Origin: Comamonadaceae bacterium
GTDB taxonomy: Bacteria > Pseudomonadota > Gammaproteobacteria > Burkholderiales > Burkholderiaceae_C
NCBI GenBank assembly: GCA_947458305.1
Contig: CANGZO010000119.1
Span: 1-7,100 of the forward strand
DNA: 7,100 bases
Direction: 5' to 3'
Shown: positions 1 through 5,880 of the stretch, piece by piece
How the letters are laid out: every line of letters starts with the position of its first letter
Numbering within the stretch: position 1 is the first letter of the stretch
The notes under the pieces: model-generated
What the model saw: the letters and a program-made list of their open reading frames with translations, nothing else
The model's database searches: none
Told to the model about the DNA's origin: nothing
Position numbers and translations under genes: made by a program

Positions 1-305
1 CGCCCGCAGTTGACCACCTCGGGCGGGTACCACTGCAGCCAGCTTTGGCGAGCGGCAGTGAAGGCGCCAAAGCCCGCACTCATTGTCAACAGCAAGCTCG
101 ATGCGACCAAGCCTTTGCCGCGCAAACGCCAGCCTACCAAGGCCAACACCACCACACCGATCAAGGCGTAGCGCTGCACGATGCACATGGGGCAAGGGTT
201 CAGACCCACCACATGCTGCAAATACAGGCCGAACACCAACATGCCGATGCCCGACAAGGCGATCAACAGCATCCAGCGTTGGGGGGAAACAGAAGACAGG
301 TTCAT
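1..305 (-). CDS. dsbB: Disulfide bond formation protein DsbB (partial, 3' end outside window)
   Basis: Reading the minus strand from the ATG at 305 gives 101 complete codons that run off the left edge without a stop. DsbB is the inner-membrane quinone reductase that re-oxidises the periplasmic thiol oxidase DsbA. What is visible: a short N-terminal cytoplasmic stretch, a first hydrophobic helix (about residues 12-32), the first periplasmic redox pair C38-P-M-C41 followed by IVQRYA, a second helix (about 43-58), a basic cytoplasmic turn (WRLRGKG), a third helix (about 66-84), and the conserved ARQSWLQ segment. C100 is probably the first cysteine of the second redox pair; its partner and the fourth helix lie outside. 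There is no good Shine-Dalgarno before the ATG, only an A-rich run. An in-frame TTG eight codons upstream is possible but less likely. The gene follows fpr on the same strand with an 87-bp gap that contains a strong hairpin. Family assignment is firm. Confidence 0.93.
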   Translation of the reverse strand, partial: MNLSSVSPQRWMLLIALSGIGMLVFGLYLQHVVGLNPCPMCIVQRYALIGVVVLALVGWRLRGKGLVASSLLLTMSAGFGAFTAARQSWLQWYPPEVVNCG

Positions 306-325
306 GGGTGTTTTTTTAAATGACA

Positions 326-346
326 ACGGGGGCATTTTGCCCCCGT
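326..346 (-). terminator. Strong hairpin between fpr and dsbB, possible terminator of fpr
   Basis: A perfect 9-bp inverted repeat (ACGGGGGCA and TGCCCCCGT) encloses a 3-nt loop. It lies 46 nt beyond the fpr stop in the direction of fpr transcription. On the minus strand it is followed by TGTCATTT and then an A-run, so the U-tract is poor. It could be a weak intrinsic terminator for fpr, or a leader structure shortly before dsbB (20 nt from hairpin to start codon). The hairpin is seen directly; the terminator role is inference. Confidence 0.45.
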
Positions 347-392
347 GTTCCTGGATGGGTTGGGGCGCTGACGAACAAAGCCCCCAGGGGCC

Positions 393-1169
393 TCAGGACT
401 CGGCAAAGGCCCGCTCGATGACAAAAGCGCCGGGCGTGCTGGTGTTGCCTTCTTTGAGGCCACGCTCTTCGCAAATGCGCTTGAGGTCTTTGAGCATTTC
501 AGGGGAGCCGCAAATCATCACGCGATCGGTCTCGGGGTTCAGCAAGGGCAGGCCCAAATCGGCAAACAACTTGCCGTTTTCAATGAGGTCGGTCACGCGG
601 CCTTGGTTTATGTAGGGCTCGCGGGTCACGGTGGGGTAGTACAGCAGTTGCTGGCTGACCATCTCGCCCAAAAACTCGTGGGCGGGCAGCTCTTGCGCGA
701 TGTAGTCGTGGTAGGCCAGTTCGTTGACTTGACGCACGCCGTGCACCAGGATCACTTTTTCAAAGCGTTCGTAGGTTTCAGGGTCACGGATGATGCTCAT
801 GAACGGGGCCAAACCCGTGCCTGTGCCCATCAGGTACAGGTTTTTACCGGGCAGCAAGTAATCAATGAGCAAAGTGCCCGTGGGTTTGCGGCCCACGATG
901 ATGGTGTCGCCCACCTTGATGTGCTGCAGTTTGGAGGTCAATGGGCCGTCAGGCACCTTGATGCTCAAGAACTCCAGGTGCTCTTCGTAGTTGGCACTGG
1001 CAATCGAATACGCGCGCAGCAGCGGTTTGCCGTTGTCGCCGCGCAGGCCAATCATGGTGAAGTGGCCGTTTGAAAAACGCAGGGCCTGGTCGCGGGTGGT
1101 GGTGAAACTGAACAGGCGGTCGGTCCAATGGTGGACACTCAAAACGCGTTCTTCAAGAAAAGCACTCAT
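393..1169 (-). CDS. fpr: Ferredoxin/flavodoxin-NADP+ reductase
   Basis: A 258-residue FAD enzyme that moves electrons between NADPH and ferredoxin or flavodoxin in the cytoplasm. Such enzymes supply reductant for Fe-S cluster repair, oxidative-stress defence and ferredoxin-dependent biosynthesis. In order: an N-terminal FAD-binding beta-barrel with the isoalloxazine-binding motif R52-A-Y-S55, then the NADP-binding half with the GTGTGLAPF loop (115-123), the LVHGVR strand (141-146) and the CGSPEML motif (220-226). The C-terminus VIERAFAES is typical of the bacterial plant-type FPR family, where an aromatic residue beyond the conserved ERAF stacks near FAD. The length is normal for the family. 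I chose the ATG at 1169 because MSAFLEERVLSVHHWTD aligns with known FPR N-termini. The frame stays open to an ATG at 1376, but that would overlap the yggX start and add 69 unrelated residues. The gene is divergent from yggX. The Shine-Dalgarno is weak. Confidence 0.94.
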   Translation of the reverse strand: MSAFLEERVLSVHHWTDRLFSFTTTRDQALRFSNGHFTMIGLRGDNGKPLLRAYSIASANYEEHLEFLSIKVPDGPLTSKLQHIKVGDTIIVGRKPTGTLLIDYLLPGKNLYLMGTGTGLAPFMSIIRDPETYERFEKVILVHGVRQVNELAYHDYIAQELPAHEFLGEMVSQQLLYYPTVTREPYINQGRVTDLIENGKLFADLGLPLLNPETDRVMICGSPEMLKDLKRICEERGLKEGNTSTPGAFVIERAFAES

Positions 1170-1369
1170 TTGGTATTGCTGTGTATTGGGAGACAAGAGA
1201 CCCAAAGCCCTGGGGGGATGCTGAAAGCTTGCTACATTTACGGCCTGCAAGACCACACGAAAAGTGCAACAGGCCGCATTGTCGTGTGATCGGCTTTCAA
1301 CTGGAAATACTGAAATTCTATATCCGTATAACCAGCGCTTCTTAAGACTGATCAAGGCTCGACAACACC
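1170..1369. promoter_or_regulatory. Divergent promoter region between fpr and yggX
   Basis: This 200-bp non-coding interval must carry the promoters for both genes. An AT-rich core lies at about 1305-1332. On the plus strand, TTCAAC (1296-1301), a 17-nt spacer and TATATC (1319-1324) could drive yggX with a leader of about 40 nt. On the minus strand, TTAAGA (1340-1345), a 17-nt spacer and TATAGA (1317-1322) could drive fpr with a leader of about 140 nt. Both are modest matches to a sigma-70 promoter, and they overlap, so the two genes could share control. I recognise no SoxR, OxyR or FinR site with certainty. Two interleaved inverted repeats sit at 1241-1291. Confidence 0.5.
1241..1291. repeat. 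Two interleaved inverted repeats in the fpr-yggX promoter region
   Basis: Repeat one is CGGCCTG (1241-1247) with its exact reverse complement CAGGCCG (1270-1276). Repeat two is GACCACACGA (1251-1260) with TCGTGTGATC (1282-1291), complementary at 9 of 10 positions, arms 31 bp apart centre to centre (about three helical turns). The arms alternate, so both cannot form as simple nested hairpins. They could be half-sites for a regulator, but arms this short occur by chance at a noticeable rate in 200 bp. Confidence 0.3.
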
Positions 1370-1645
1370 ATGGCACGCACCGTTCAATGCATCAAACTCG
1401 GCAAAGAAGCTGAGGGTCTGGATTTTCCACCCTACCCCGGCGATTTGGGCAAGCGCATCTGGGAAGGCGTGAGCAAGCAAGCCTGGGGCGATTGGCTCAA
1501 GCACCAGACCATGCTGGTCAATGAAAACCGCCTGAACTTGGCCGATCTGCGTGCTCGCCAGTACCTGGCGCGCCAAATGGAAAACCATTTCTTCGGCGAC
1601 GGTGCCGATGCTGCCCAAGGCTACGTGCCGCCCGCCGCCAGCTGA
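1370..1645 (+). CDS. yggX: Fe(2+)-trafficking / oxidative damage protection protein YggX
   Basis: A 91-residue cytoplasmic protein of the YggX family. The family protects labile [4Fe-4S] enzymes from oxidants and is proposed to take part in iron trafficking; in enterobacteria it belongs to the superoxide-response regulon. Diagnostic features, seen directly: MARTVQC at the N-terminus with conserved C7, EAEGLDFPPYPGDLGKRI (13-30), the SKQAW-x3-W segment (35-42), the KHQTMLVNENRLNL block (44-57) and the C-terminal GYVPP. Its length matches the family norm of about 90. The start is the only sensible one; a weak AAGG lies about 12 nt upstream. It is divergent from fpr, another gene of oxidative defence and Fe-S repair, and is followed after 35 bp by the MnmC-type oxidase on the same strand, so the two may be co-transcribed. 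Identification is firm; the exact biochemical role of the family is still debated. Confidence 0.96.
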   Translation: MARTVQCIKLGKEAEGLDFPPYPGDLGKRIWEGVSKQAWGDWLKHQTMLVNENRLNLADLRARQYLARQMENHFFGDGADAAQGYVPPAAS

Positions 1646-1680
1646 TCGCTGGACGGTTTCCCCCCTCCAGTTTTGAACCT

Positions 1681-2862
1681 TTGAGCCGCTCCGCTGACCC
1701 TCGCCAGGCACTGGTCATCGGTGCCGGCTTGTCGGGGTCTGCGGTGGCTTTCAGTCTGGCCCAGCGAGGCTGGACTGTCACGGTACTCGACCGGGCCCGA
1801 GGCCTGGGTGCTGGCGCTTCGGGCTTGCCTGTGGGTTTGGCGGCGCCCCATGTCTCGCCCGATGACAACCTGCTGTCACGCATCACGCGCGCAGGTGTAG
1901 AGGCCACATTGCAGCGCGCCCAAGCTTTGCTGAAAACCGGCACCGACTGGGCCTTGACGGGTGTTTTGGAGCACAACTTGGCGGGCAAACGCCGTTTGCC
2001 ATCGGATCCCGCCGATCACCACAGCAGTCCGGCCAGCGCCGCCCAAATTGCCGCAGCGGGACTGCCCCCCGTCACCCCCGCCATTTGGCATGCACAAGCG
2101 GGCTGGATTCGGCCCCGGCAACTGGTGGCCGCACAACTGCAAACACCGGGTGTGCGTGTGCGCTGGGGCCAAGATGTGCACGCCATCGAGCGTCAAGGCG
2201 ACTTGTGGACCGTGACCGATGCCCAAGGCCAGACCTTGTCCCAATCCCGTTTTTTGGTGGTGGCCAGCGCCTTTGACAGTTTGGCTTTGCTGCGGCCCCT
2301 GCCCGGCTTTGCGGTGCCACTCAACCCCTTGCGCGGACAGGTCAGCTACGGGCTGATGTCCGATTTAGAGGGTGACTTGGGCGCCCAACACAACCCATTT
2401 CACGCCTCACCCGCCTTACCGCCTTTCCCGGTCAACGGCCACGGCAGCTTCATCAGCGGTGTGCCCACGCCAGAGGGCCCGTTGGGCTGGTACATCGGTT
2501 CAACCTTTGAGCGCAACTGCGAGCAAGCTCCTGTGCGCACCGAAGACCATGCCGCCAACCAAGTGCGTTTGGCCACTCTGCTGCCCGACTTGGGCCAAGC
2601 CATGGCTGGTCAATTCGGGCCGGATCGGGTGAGGGGCTGGGCCGGTTTGCGCTGCACCTTGCCCAACCGCCTGCCAGCGGTGGGGCCCATTGACTCCCTG
2701 CGGATGCCAGGCCTTTGGATCAGCGCTGGCATGGGCGCGCGCGGCATCAGCTTGGCGGTGCTTTGCGGTGAGCTCACGGCCGCCTGGATGAGCCACGAAC
2801 CTTTGCCATTGCCACCGGCTTGGGTCAAGCATTTGGCAGCGCAGCGCTATGCGATGGCCTAA
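1681..2862 (+). CDS. mnmC: FAD-dependent oxidase, MnmC C-terminal domain type (stand-alone)
   Basis: A 393-residue flavoprotein of the DAO/glycine-oxidase fold, closest by eye to the FAD domain of MnmC, which converts 5-carboxymethylaminomethyl-2-thiouridine at tRNA position 34 to the aminomethyl form. Visible: the Rossmann motif G14-x-G16-x-x-G19 with acidic D37 at the end of the second strand; GASGLPVGLAAPHVSPDDN (45-63), matching the MnmC GASGN-type loop; AGWIRPRQLV (140-149); and the C-terminal GLRCTLPNRLPAVGPI (322-337) and GMGARGISLAVLCGEL (350-365), which pack against FAD. Bifunctional MnmC has an N-terminal methyltransferase domain before this part; here only 35 bp separate it from yggX, so that domain is absent. 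The start is TTG at 1681, needed to keep the Rossmann fold; no later ATG, GTG or TTG would preserve it and no clear Shine-Dalgarno is present. It could instead be a generic DAO-family oxidoreductase. Confidence 0.75.
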   Translation: MSRSADPRQALVIGAGLSGSAVAFSLAQRGWTVTVLDRARGLGAGASGLPVGLAAPHVSPDDNLLSRITRAGVEATLQRAQALLKTGTDWALTGVLEHNLAGKRRLPSDPADHHSSPASAAQIAAAGLPPVTPAIWHAQAGWIRPRQLVAAQLQTPGVRVRWGQDVHAIERQGDLWTVTDAQGQTLSQSRFLVVASAFDSLALLRPLPGFAVPLNPLRGQVSYGLMSDLEGDLGAQHNPFHASPALPPFPVNGHGSFISGVPTPEGPLGWYIGSTFERNCEQAPVRTEDHAANQVRLATLLPDLGQAMAGQFGPDRVRGWAGLRCTLPNRLPAVGPIDSLRMPGLWISAGMGARGISLAVLCGELTAAWMSHEPLPLPPAWVKHLAAQRYAMA

Positions 2863-2864
2863 AT

Positions 2865-2893
2865 TTAACAAAATCAACAATAAGAACTAGGAT
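2865..2893 (+). promoter_or_regulatory. Candidate sigma-70 promoter for the glutamate-synthase-like gene
   Basis: TTAACA (2865-2870) matches the -35 consensus at five of six positions. A 17-nt spacer follows, then TAGGAT (2888-2893), which matches the -10 consensus at four of six. It begins just after the mnmC stop, in a locally AT-rich stretch. The predicted start of transcription is near 2900, giving a leader of about 45 nt. This suggests the downstream gene is not only read from the yggX-mnmC transcript. Confidence 0.5.
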
Positions 2894-2932
2894 GGTGACC
2901 TTTCGGCACGGCCGGAAGTGATCGTTCTCACC
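2894..2932 (+). promoter_or_regulatory. Structured leader next to the ribosome binding site
   Basis: An inner stem pairs CTTTCGGC (2900-2907) with GCCGGAAG (2911-2918) over a 3-nt loop, eight pairs including one U-G. An outer stem can pair GGTGA (2894-2898) with TCACC (2928-2932), ending right against the AGGAG. The structure could tune translation, but it matches no riboswitch I know. The predicted transcription start near 2900 would leave the outer 5' arm untranscribed from that promoter. Confidence 0.3.
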
Positions 2933-2937
2933 AGGAG
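2933..2937 (+). promoter_or_regulatory. Shine-Dalgarno AGGAG
   Basis: AGGAG lies 8 nt before the ATG at 2946. It is the clearest ribosome binding site in the window and fixes the start of the glutamate-synthase-like gene. Confidence 0.8.
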
Positions 2938-2945
2938 TCCCGCTC

Positions 2946-4547
2946 ATGGCCCGTCAATCCCTGTCCCGCTTCTTGCCATGGTTAATCACGGCCCCGCTGG
3001 CCTTGGTGGCTTGGCCCTTATCGCCTTGGGTCAGCGCAGTCTTCGGTGTGTTGTTTGTTTTGGGCTGGCTGGACTTCAGGCAAACCAAACAGGCCGTGCG
3101 CCGTAACTACCCCCTGACAGGTCGCCTGCGTTACGCACTGGAATACATCAGGCCGGAGTTGCGCCAGTATTTTTTGGAAAACGATGAGGAGAAGCTCCCG
3201 TTTTCGCGCAACCAAAGGGCCATGGTGTACGCACGCTCGAAAGTCGAAAACGACAAACGCGGTTTTGGCAGCATCAAAGACATGTACAGCCCAGGCACTG
3301 AATGGATTGCCCATTCATTGCAGCCCGTGCAACCCGACCCAGCGACATTCAAGGTGAGGGTGGGCAAAGGCCAATGCGCTCAAAGCTATGACTTGTCTCT
3401 GCTCAACATCTCGGGCATGAGCTTTGGGGCACTCTCGCCCAACGCCGTGAAAGCCTTGAACCGGGGAGCCGCCATGGGTGGCTTTGCACACGATACCGGC
3501 GAAGGCAGCATCTCTCGCCACCACCGCGAACACGGCGGCGACCTGATCTGGCAAATCGCCTCCGGTTACTTTGGCTGCCGCACGCCTGACGGCCACTTTG
3601 ACCCCGTGCGTTTTGCGCAGCAGGCCGAATCGCCGCAGGTCAAGATGATTGAAGTCAAGCTGTCTCAAGGCGCCAAACCCGGCCACGGCGGCGTGCTGCC
3701 CAAGGCCAAAGTGAGCCCAGAGATTGCAGAGGCCCGGGGTGTGCCCATGGGCCAAGATTGCGTCTCGCCGGCCCGCCACTCGGCCTTTTCGAGCCCCATC
3801 GAATTGTTGAATTTCATCACCCAATTGCGCCAGTTGTCTGGCGGCAAACCGGTGGGCATCAAGCTGTGTGTGGGCCATCCAGCCGAATGGTTTTCCATCG
3901 TCAAAGCCATGCTGGCTTCAGGTCAAACACCCGACTTCATTGTGGTCGATGGCGCTGAAGGCGGCACTGGCGCGGCCCCGATTGAGTTTGCCGACCATGT
4001 GGGCATGCCGCTGCGCGACGGGTTGCGCTTGGTGCACAACAGTTTGGTGGGCGCGGGTCTGCGCGAGCGCATCAAGATTGGTGCTTCGGGCAAGGTGATC
4101 TCGGCTTTTGACATCGCACGCTGCTTGGCGCTGGGAGCCGATTGGTGCAATTCGGCGCGGGGCTTCATGTTTGCGCTGGGCTGTATTCAGTCACGCAGTT
4201 GCCATACCGACCATTGCCCCACGGGCGTGGCCACACAAGACCCGGTGCGTCAGCGCGCCATCGTGGTCACCGACAAAGCCGAGCGGGTGTACTACTTCCA
4301 TGCCAACACCTTGCATGCTCTGGCCGACCTGGTGGGCGCCGCCGGTCTGCAAAAGCCTGGCGACATCACTGCGCATCATTTGATGATGCGCGACCCCAAA
4401 GGGCAGGCGTGCAGTTTGGCATCGTGCATAGACACCTTGCTCCCAGATCAATTGTTGGCCGATGGCGCAGGACAGGGGTTGCCGAGTCCATTTGCCGAAT
4501 TCTGGCCACGGAGTCAAGCCGAGAATTGGGGGGTGCATCCAAGTTGA
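2946..4547 (+). CDS. Membrane-anchored FMN-binding glutamate synthase family protein
   Basis: A 533-residue protein with two predicted N-terminal membrane segments (about residues 9-24 and 28-43) followed by a cytoplasmic-type synthase domain homologous to the FMN/[3Fe-4S] part of GltB. Seen directly: SGMSFGALS (156-164), TGEGSIS (184-190), QGAKPGHGGVLPKAKVSPEIA (starting at 241), the strand GIKL with K307, VVDGAEGGTGAAP (333-345), the phosphate-binding region GASGKVI (379-385), and a C-x5-C-x4-C cluster motif at C413, C419 and C424 followed by PTGVATQ. In GltB these bind FMN, 2-oxoglutarate and a [3Fe-4S] cluster. It lacks the N-terminal glutamine amidotransferase domain and the C-terminal beta-helix domain of full GltB (about 1,500 residues), and no GltD-type reductase gene is nearby. 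Real glutamate synthase activity is therefore uncertain; substrate and electron donor are unknown. It has its own candidate promoter and ends convergently with the binding-protein gene. Family is firm, function open. Confidence 0.93.
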   Translation: MARQSLSRFLPWLITAPLALVAWPLSPWVSAVFGVLFVLGWLDFRQTKQAVRRNYPLTGRLRYALEYIRPELRQYFLENDEEKLPFSRNQRAMVYARSKVENDKRGFGSIKDMYSPGTEWIAHSLQPVQPDPATFKVRVGKGQCAQSYDLSLLNISGMSFGALSPNAVKALNRGAAMGGFAHDTGEGSISRHHREHGGDLIWQIASGYFGCRTPDGHFDPVRFAQQAESPQVKMIEVKLSQGAKPGHGGVLPKAKVSPEIAEARGVPMGQDCVSPARHSAFSSPIELLNFITQLRQLSGGKPVGIKLCVGHPAEWFSIVKAMLASGQTPDFIVVDGAEGGTGAAPIEFADHVGMPLRDGLRLVHNSLVGAGLRERIKIGASGKVISAFDIARCLALGADWCNSARGFMFALGCIQSRSCHTDHCPTGVATQDPVRQRAIVVTDKAERVYYFHANTLHALADLVGAAGLQKPGDITAHHLMMRDPKGQACSLASCIDTLLPDQLLADGAGQGLPSPFAEFWPRSQAENWGVHPS

Positions 4548-4561
4548 ACCCACATCGGGTT
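4547..4561. terminator. Small hairpin in the convergent gap
   Basis: AACCC (4547-4551) and GGGTT (4557-4561) form a 5-bp stem with a 5-nt loop in the 22-bp gap between two convergent genes. It starts at the last base of one stop codon. There is no T-run on either side, so it is at best a weak two-way terminator. Confidence 0.2.
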
Positions 4562-4569
4562 GTGCCCCG

Positions 4570-5769
4570 TCACTTCATCGCATCGGCAGGCCGACGTGCC
4601 CTGACGTAAGCATCTGTGGGCAGATGGTTTTTGCCATCGGCATAGCGCCACTGCACCATGGTGCCTTTGCCACCGCGCAAATCGAGTTTGCCCACGTAAG
4701 CACCCATGGTGGACTGCTGGTCAATGGCGCGGAATTCAGCAGGTCCAAACGGTGTGCTGAACTTCAGGCCACGCATGGCAATGACCAACTTTTCGTTGTC
4801 CACGCTGCCCGCTTTTTTGATGCCTGCAAAAATGGATTGCATGGTGGCATAGCCCACCACCGAGCCGAGTTTGGGGTTTTCGCCGAACTTGCGATAGTAG
4901 TTGGCCGCAAAGCTGGCGTGCTCACGGGTGTCGATCTGGTCCCAGGGGTAACCGGTCACGATCCAGCCTTTGGGTGTTTCGTCCTTCAGCACTTCCAGGT
5001 ACTCCGGCTCGCCCGACAGCATGGACACAACCGGGGTCTTGGGGAAAATGTTGCGCTGGTTGCCTTCGCGCACCAGTTTGGCCAAGTCGGCACCAAAAGT
5101 CACGTTGAAAACAGCATCGGGCTTGGCGGCCATGGTCGCGGTCAGGGTGCTGCCTGCGTCGATCTTGCCAAGCGCCGGCCATTGCTCGCTCACAAACTCG
5201 ACATCCGGGCGCTTGGCCTTGAGCAGCTCCTTGAAGCTCGCCACCGAGCTTTGGCCATATTCGTAGTTGGGCGCGATCGTGGCCCAGCGTTTGGCGGGCA
5301 TCTTGGCCGCTTCATCGACCAACATGGACGCTTGCATGTAGGTGCTGGCCCTCAGCCGGAAGGTGTAACGGTTGCCTTTATCCCAAACGATGGCGTCGGT
5401 CAATGGCTCGCTGGCGATGAACAAGCGCTTGTTTTTGACCGCATGGTCAGCCAAGGCCAAGCCCACATTCGACAAAAAGCCACCCGCCAAAATGTCCACT
5501 TTTTCCTTGGACGTGAGCTCAATCGCGTGTCGCAAGGCTTCGTCAGGTTTGCCGGCATCGTCACGGGCGATCACCTCGACCTTGCGGCCCAACAAGCCGC
5601 CCTGAGCGTTGATTTCTTCAATCGCCAACTGCCAGCCTTGCCGATAGGGCTGGGTGAACTGGGGCATGGACGAGTAACTGTTGATTTCACCAATCTTGAT
5701 CGGTGTTTGGGCCACAACGGGCGCAGCAGCGGCGGCGAACAACAGACCGACGGCAATGAAGCGATTCAT
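4570..5769 (-). CDS. ABC transporter substrate-binding protein, branched-chain amino acid (HAAT) type
   Basis: A 399-residue periplasmic binding protein of the LivJ/LivK-like type I fold, which captures a small ligand and delivers it to an inner-membrane ABC permease. An evident Sec signal peptide covers residues 1-20, with cleavage after VVA just before Q21. The mature start TPIKIGEIN is the typical first beta strand; then GWQLAIEEINAQGGLLGRKV (starting at 45), the family hallmark of a helix followed by a glycine turn; DDAGKP (70-75); and NYEYGQSSVASFKELL (starting at 168), at the domain crossover. No lipobox is present, and the protein lacks cysteine. The ATG at 5769 was chosen because the signal peptide begins there; the frame is open to 5820, but the extra 17 residues would spoil it. 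Ligand class is not predictable: this family also carries amides, urea, aromatic acids and others. No permease or ATPase gene is in the window. It follows the aminotransferase on the same strand after 111 bp. Confidence 0.9.
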   Translation of the reverse strand: MNRFIAVGLLFAAAAAPVVAQTPIKIGEINSYSSMPQFTQPYRQGWQLAIEEINAQGGLLGRKVEVIARDDAGKPDEALRHAIELTSKEKVDILAGGFLSNVGLALADHAVKNKRLFIASEPLTDAIVWDKGNRYTFRLRASTYMQASMLVDEAAKMPAKRWATIAPNYEYGQSSVASFKELLKAKRPDVEFVSEQWPALGKIDAGSTLTATMAAKPDAVFNVTFGADLAKLVREGNQRNIFPKTPVVSMLSGEPEYLEVLKDETPKGWIVTGYPWDQIDTREHASFAANYYRKFGENPKLGSVVGYATMQSIFAGIKKAGSVDNEKLVIAMRGLKFSTPFGPAEFRAIDQQSTMGAYVGKLDLRGGKGTMVQWRYADGKNHLPTDAYVRARRPADAMK

Positions 5770-5802
5770 GGGGATTTCCAAGGCTGAAAAGCAAAAAGAA
5801 CG

Positions 5803-5831
5803 ACTGTACCAGCGCCTCAAAAACTTGTCGC
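5803..5831 (-). promoter_or_regulatory. Candidate promoter for the substrate-binding protein gene
   Basis: On the minus strand GCGACA (5826-5831), a 17-nt spacer and TACAGT (5803-5808) resemble a sigma-70 promoter. TGG directly before the -10 gives an extended -10 element. The predicted leader is about 27 nt. Both hexamers match the consensus at four of six positions, so this is only a candidate. Confidence 0.35.
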
Positions 5832-5833
5832 TT

Positions 5834-5850
5834 TGGGGACATAAGCCCCA
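5834..5850 (-). terminator. Hairpin downstream of the aminotransferase gene
   Basis: TGGGG and CCCCA form a 5-bp stem around a 7-nt loop, about 30 nt past the aminotransferase stop in its reading direction. A run of five T follows, but only about 10 nt after the stem, so it is not a classic terminator. If it works, the aminotransferase and binding-protein genes are separate units, in line with the candidate promoter just after it. Confidence 0.25.
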
Positions 5851-5880
5851 TCCTGGATCACGCCCCCTTCAGCCGAATCT

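Noticed and set aside
181..615. A 144-codon plus-strand reading frame across the dsbB-fpr gap
   Set aside because: It runs antisense to both dsbB and fpr and across the hairpin, with no domain or ribosome binding site.
1170..1376. A 69-residue N-terminal extension of fpr starting at 1376
   Set aside because: It would overlap the start of yggX, lacks similarity to FPR N-termini and makes the protein longer than the family norm. The ATG at 1169 fits the family.
2894..2932. Guanidine-II (mini-ykkC) or glutamine (glnA) riboswitch
   Set aside because: The loop shows ACG, but the ACGR tetraloop cannot be closed by the stem and there is only one hairpin instead of the required pair. The conserved core of the glutamine aptamer as I recall it is not present.
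3315..3878. A 187-codon minus-strand reading frame inside the glutamate-synthase-like gene
   Set aside because: It is the mirror of a well-conserved coding stretch, with no start signal or known domain.
4462..5787. A 441-codon plus-strand reading frame opposite the binding-protein gene
   Set aside because: It is antisense to a clear family member, overlaps the end of the glutamate-synthase-like gene, and has no recognisable domain. It is a by-product of GC-rich third positions.
5770..5820. A longer binding protein starting at 5820
   Set aside because: The extra 17 residues would sit before a complete Sec signal peptide that begins at the ATG at 5769, and they overlap the candidate promoter.
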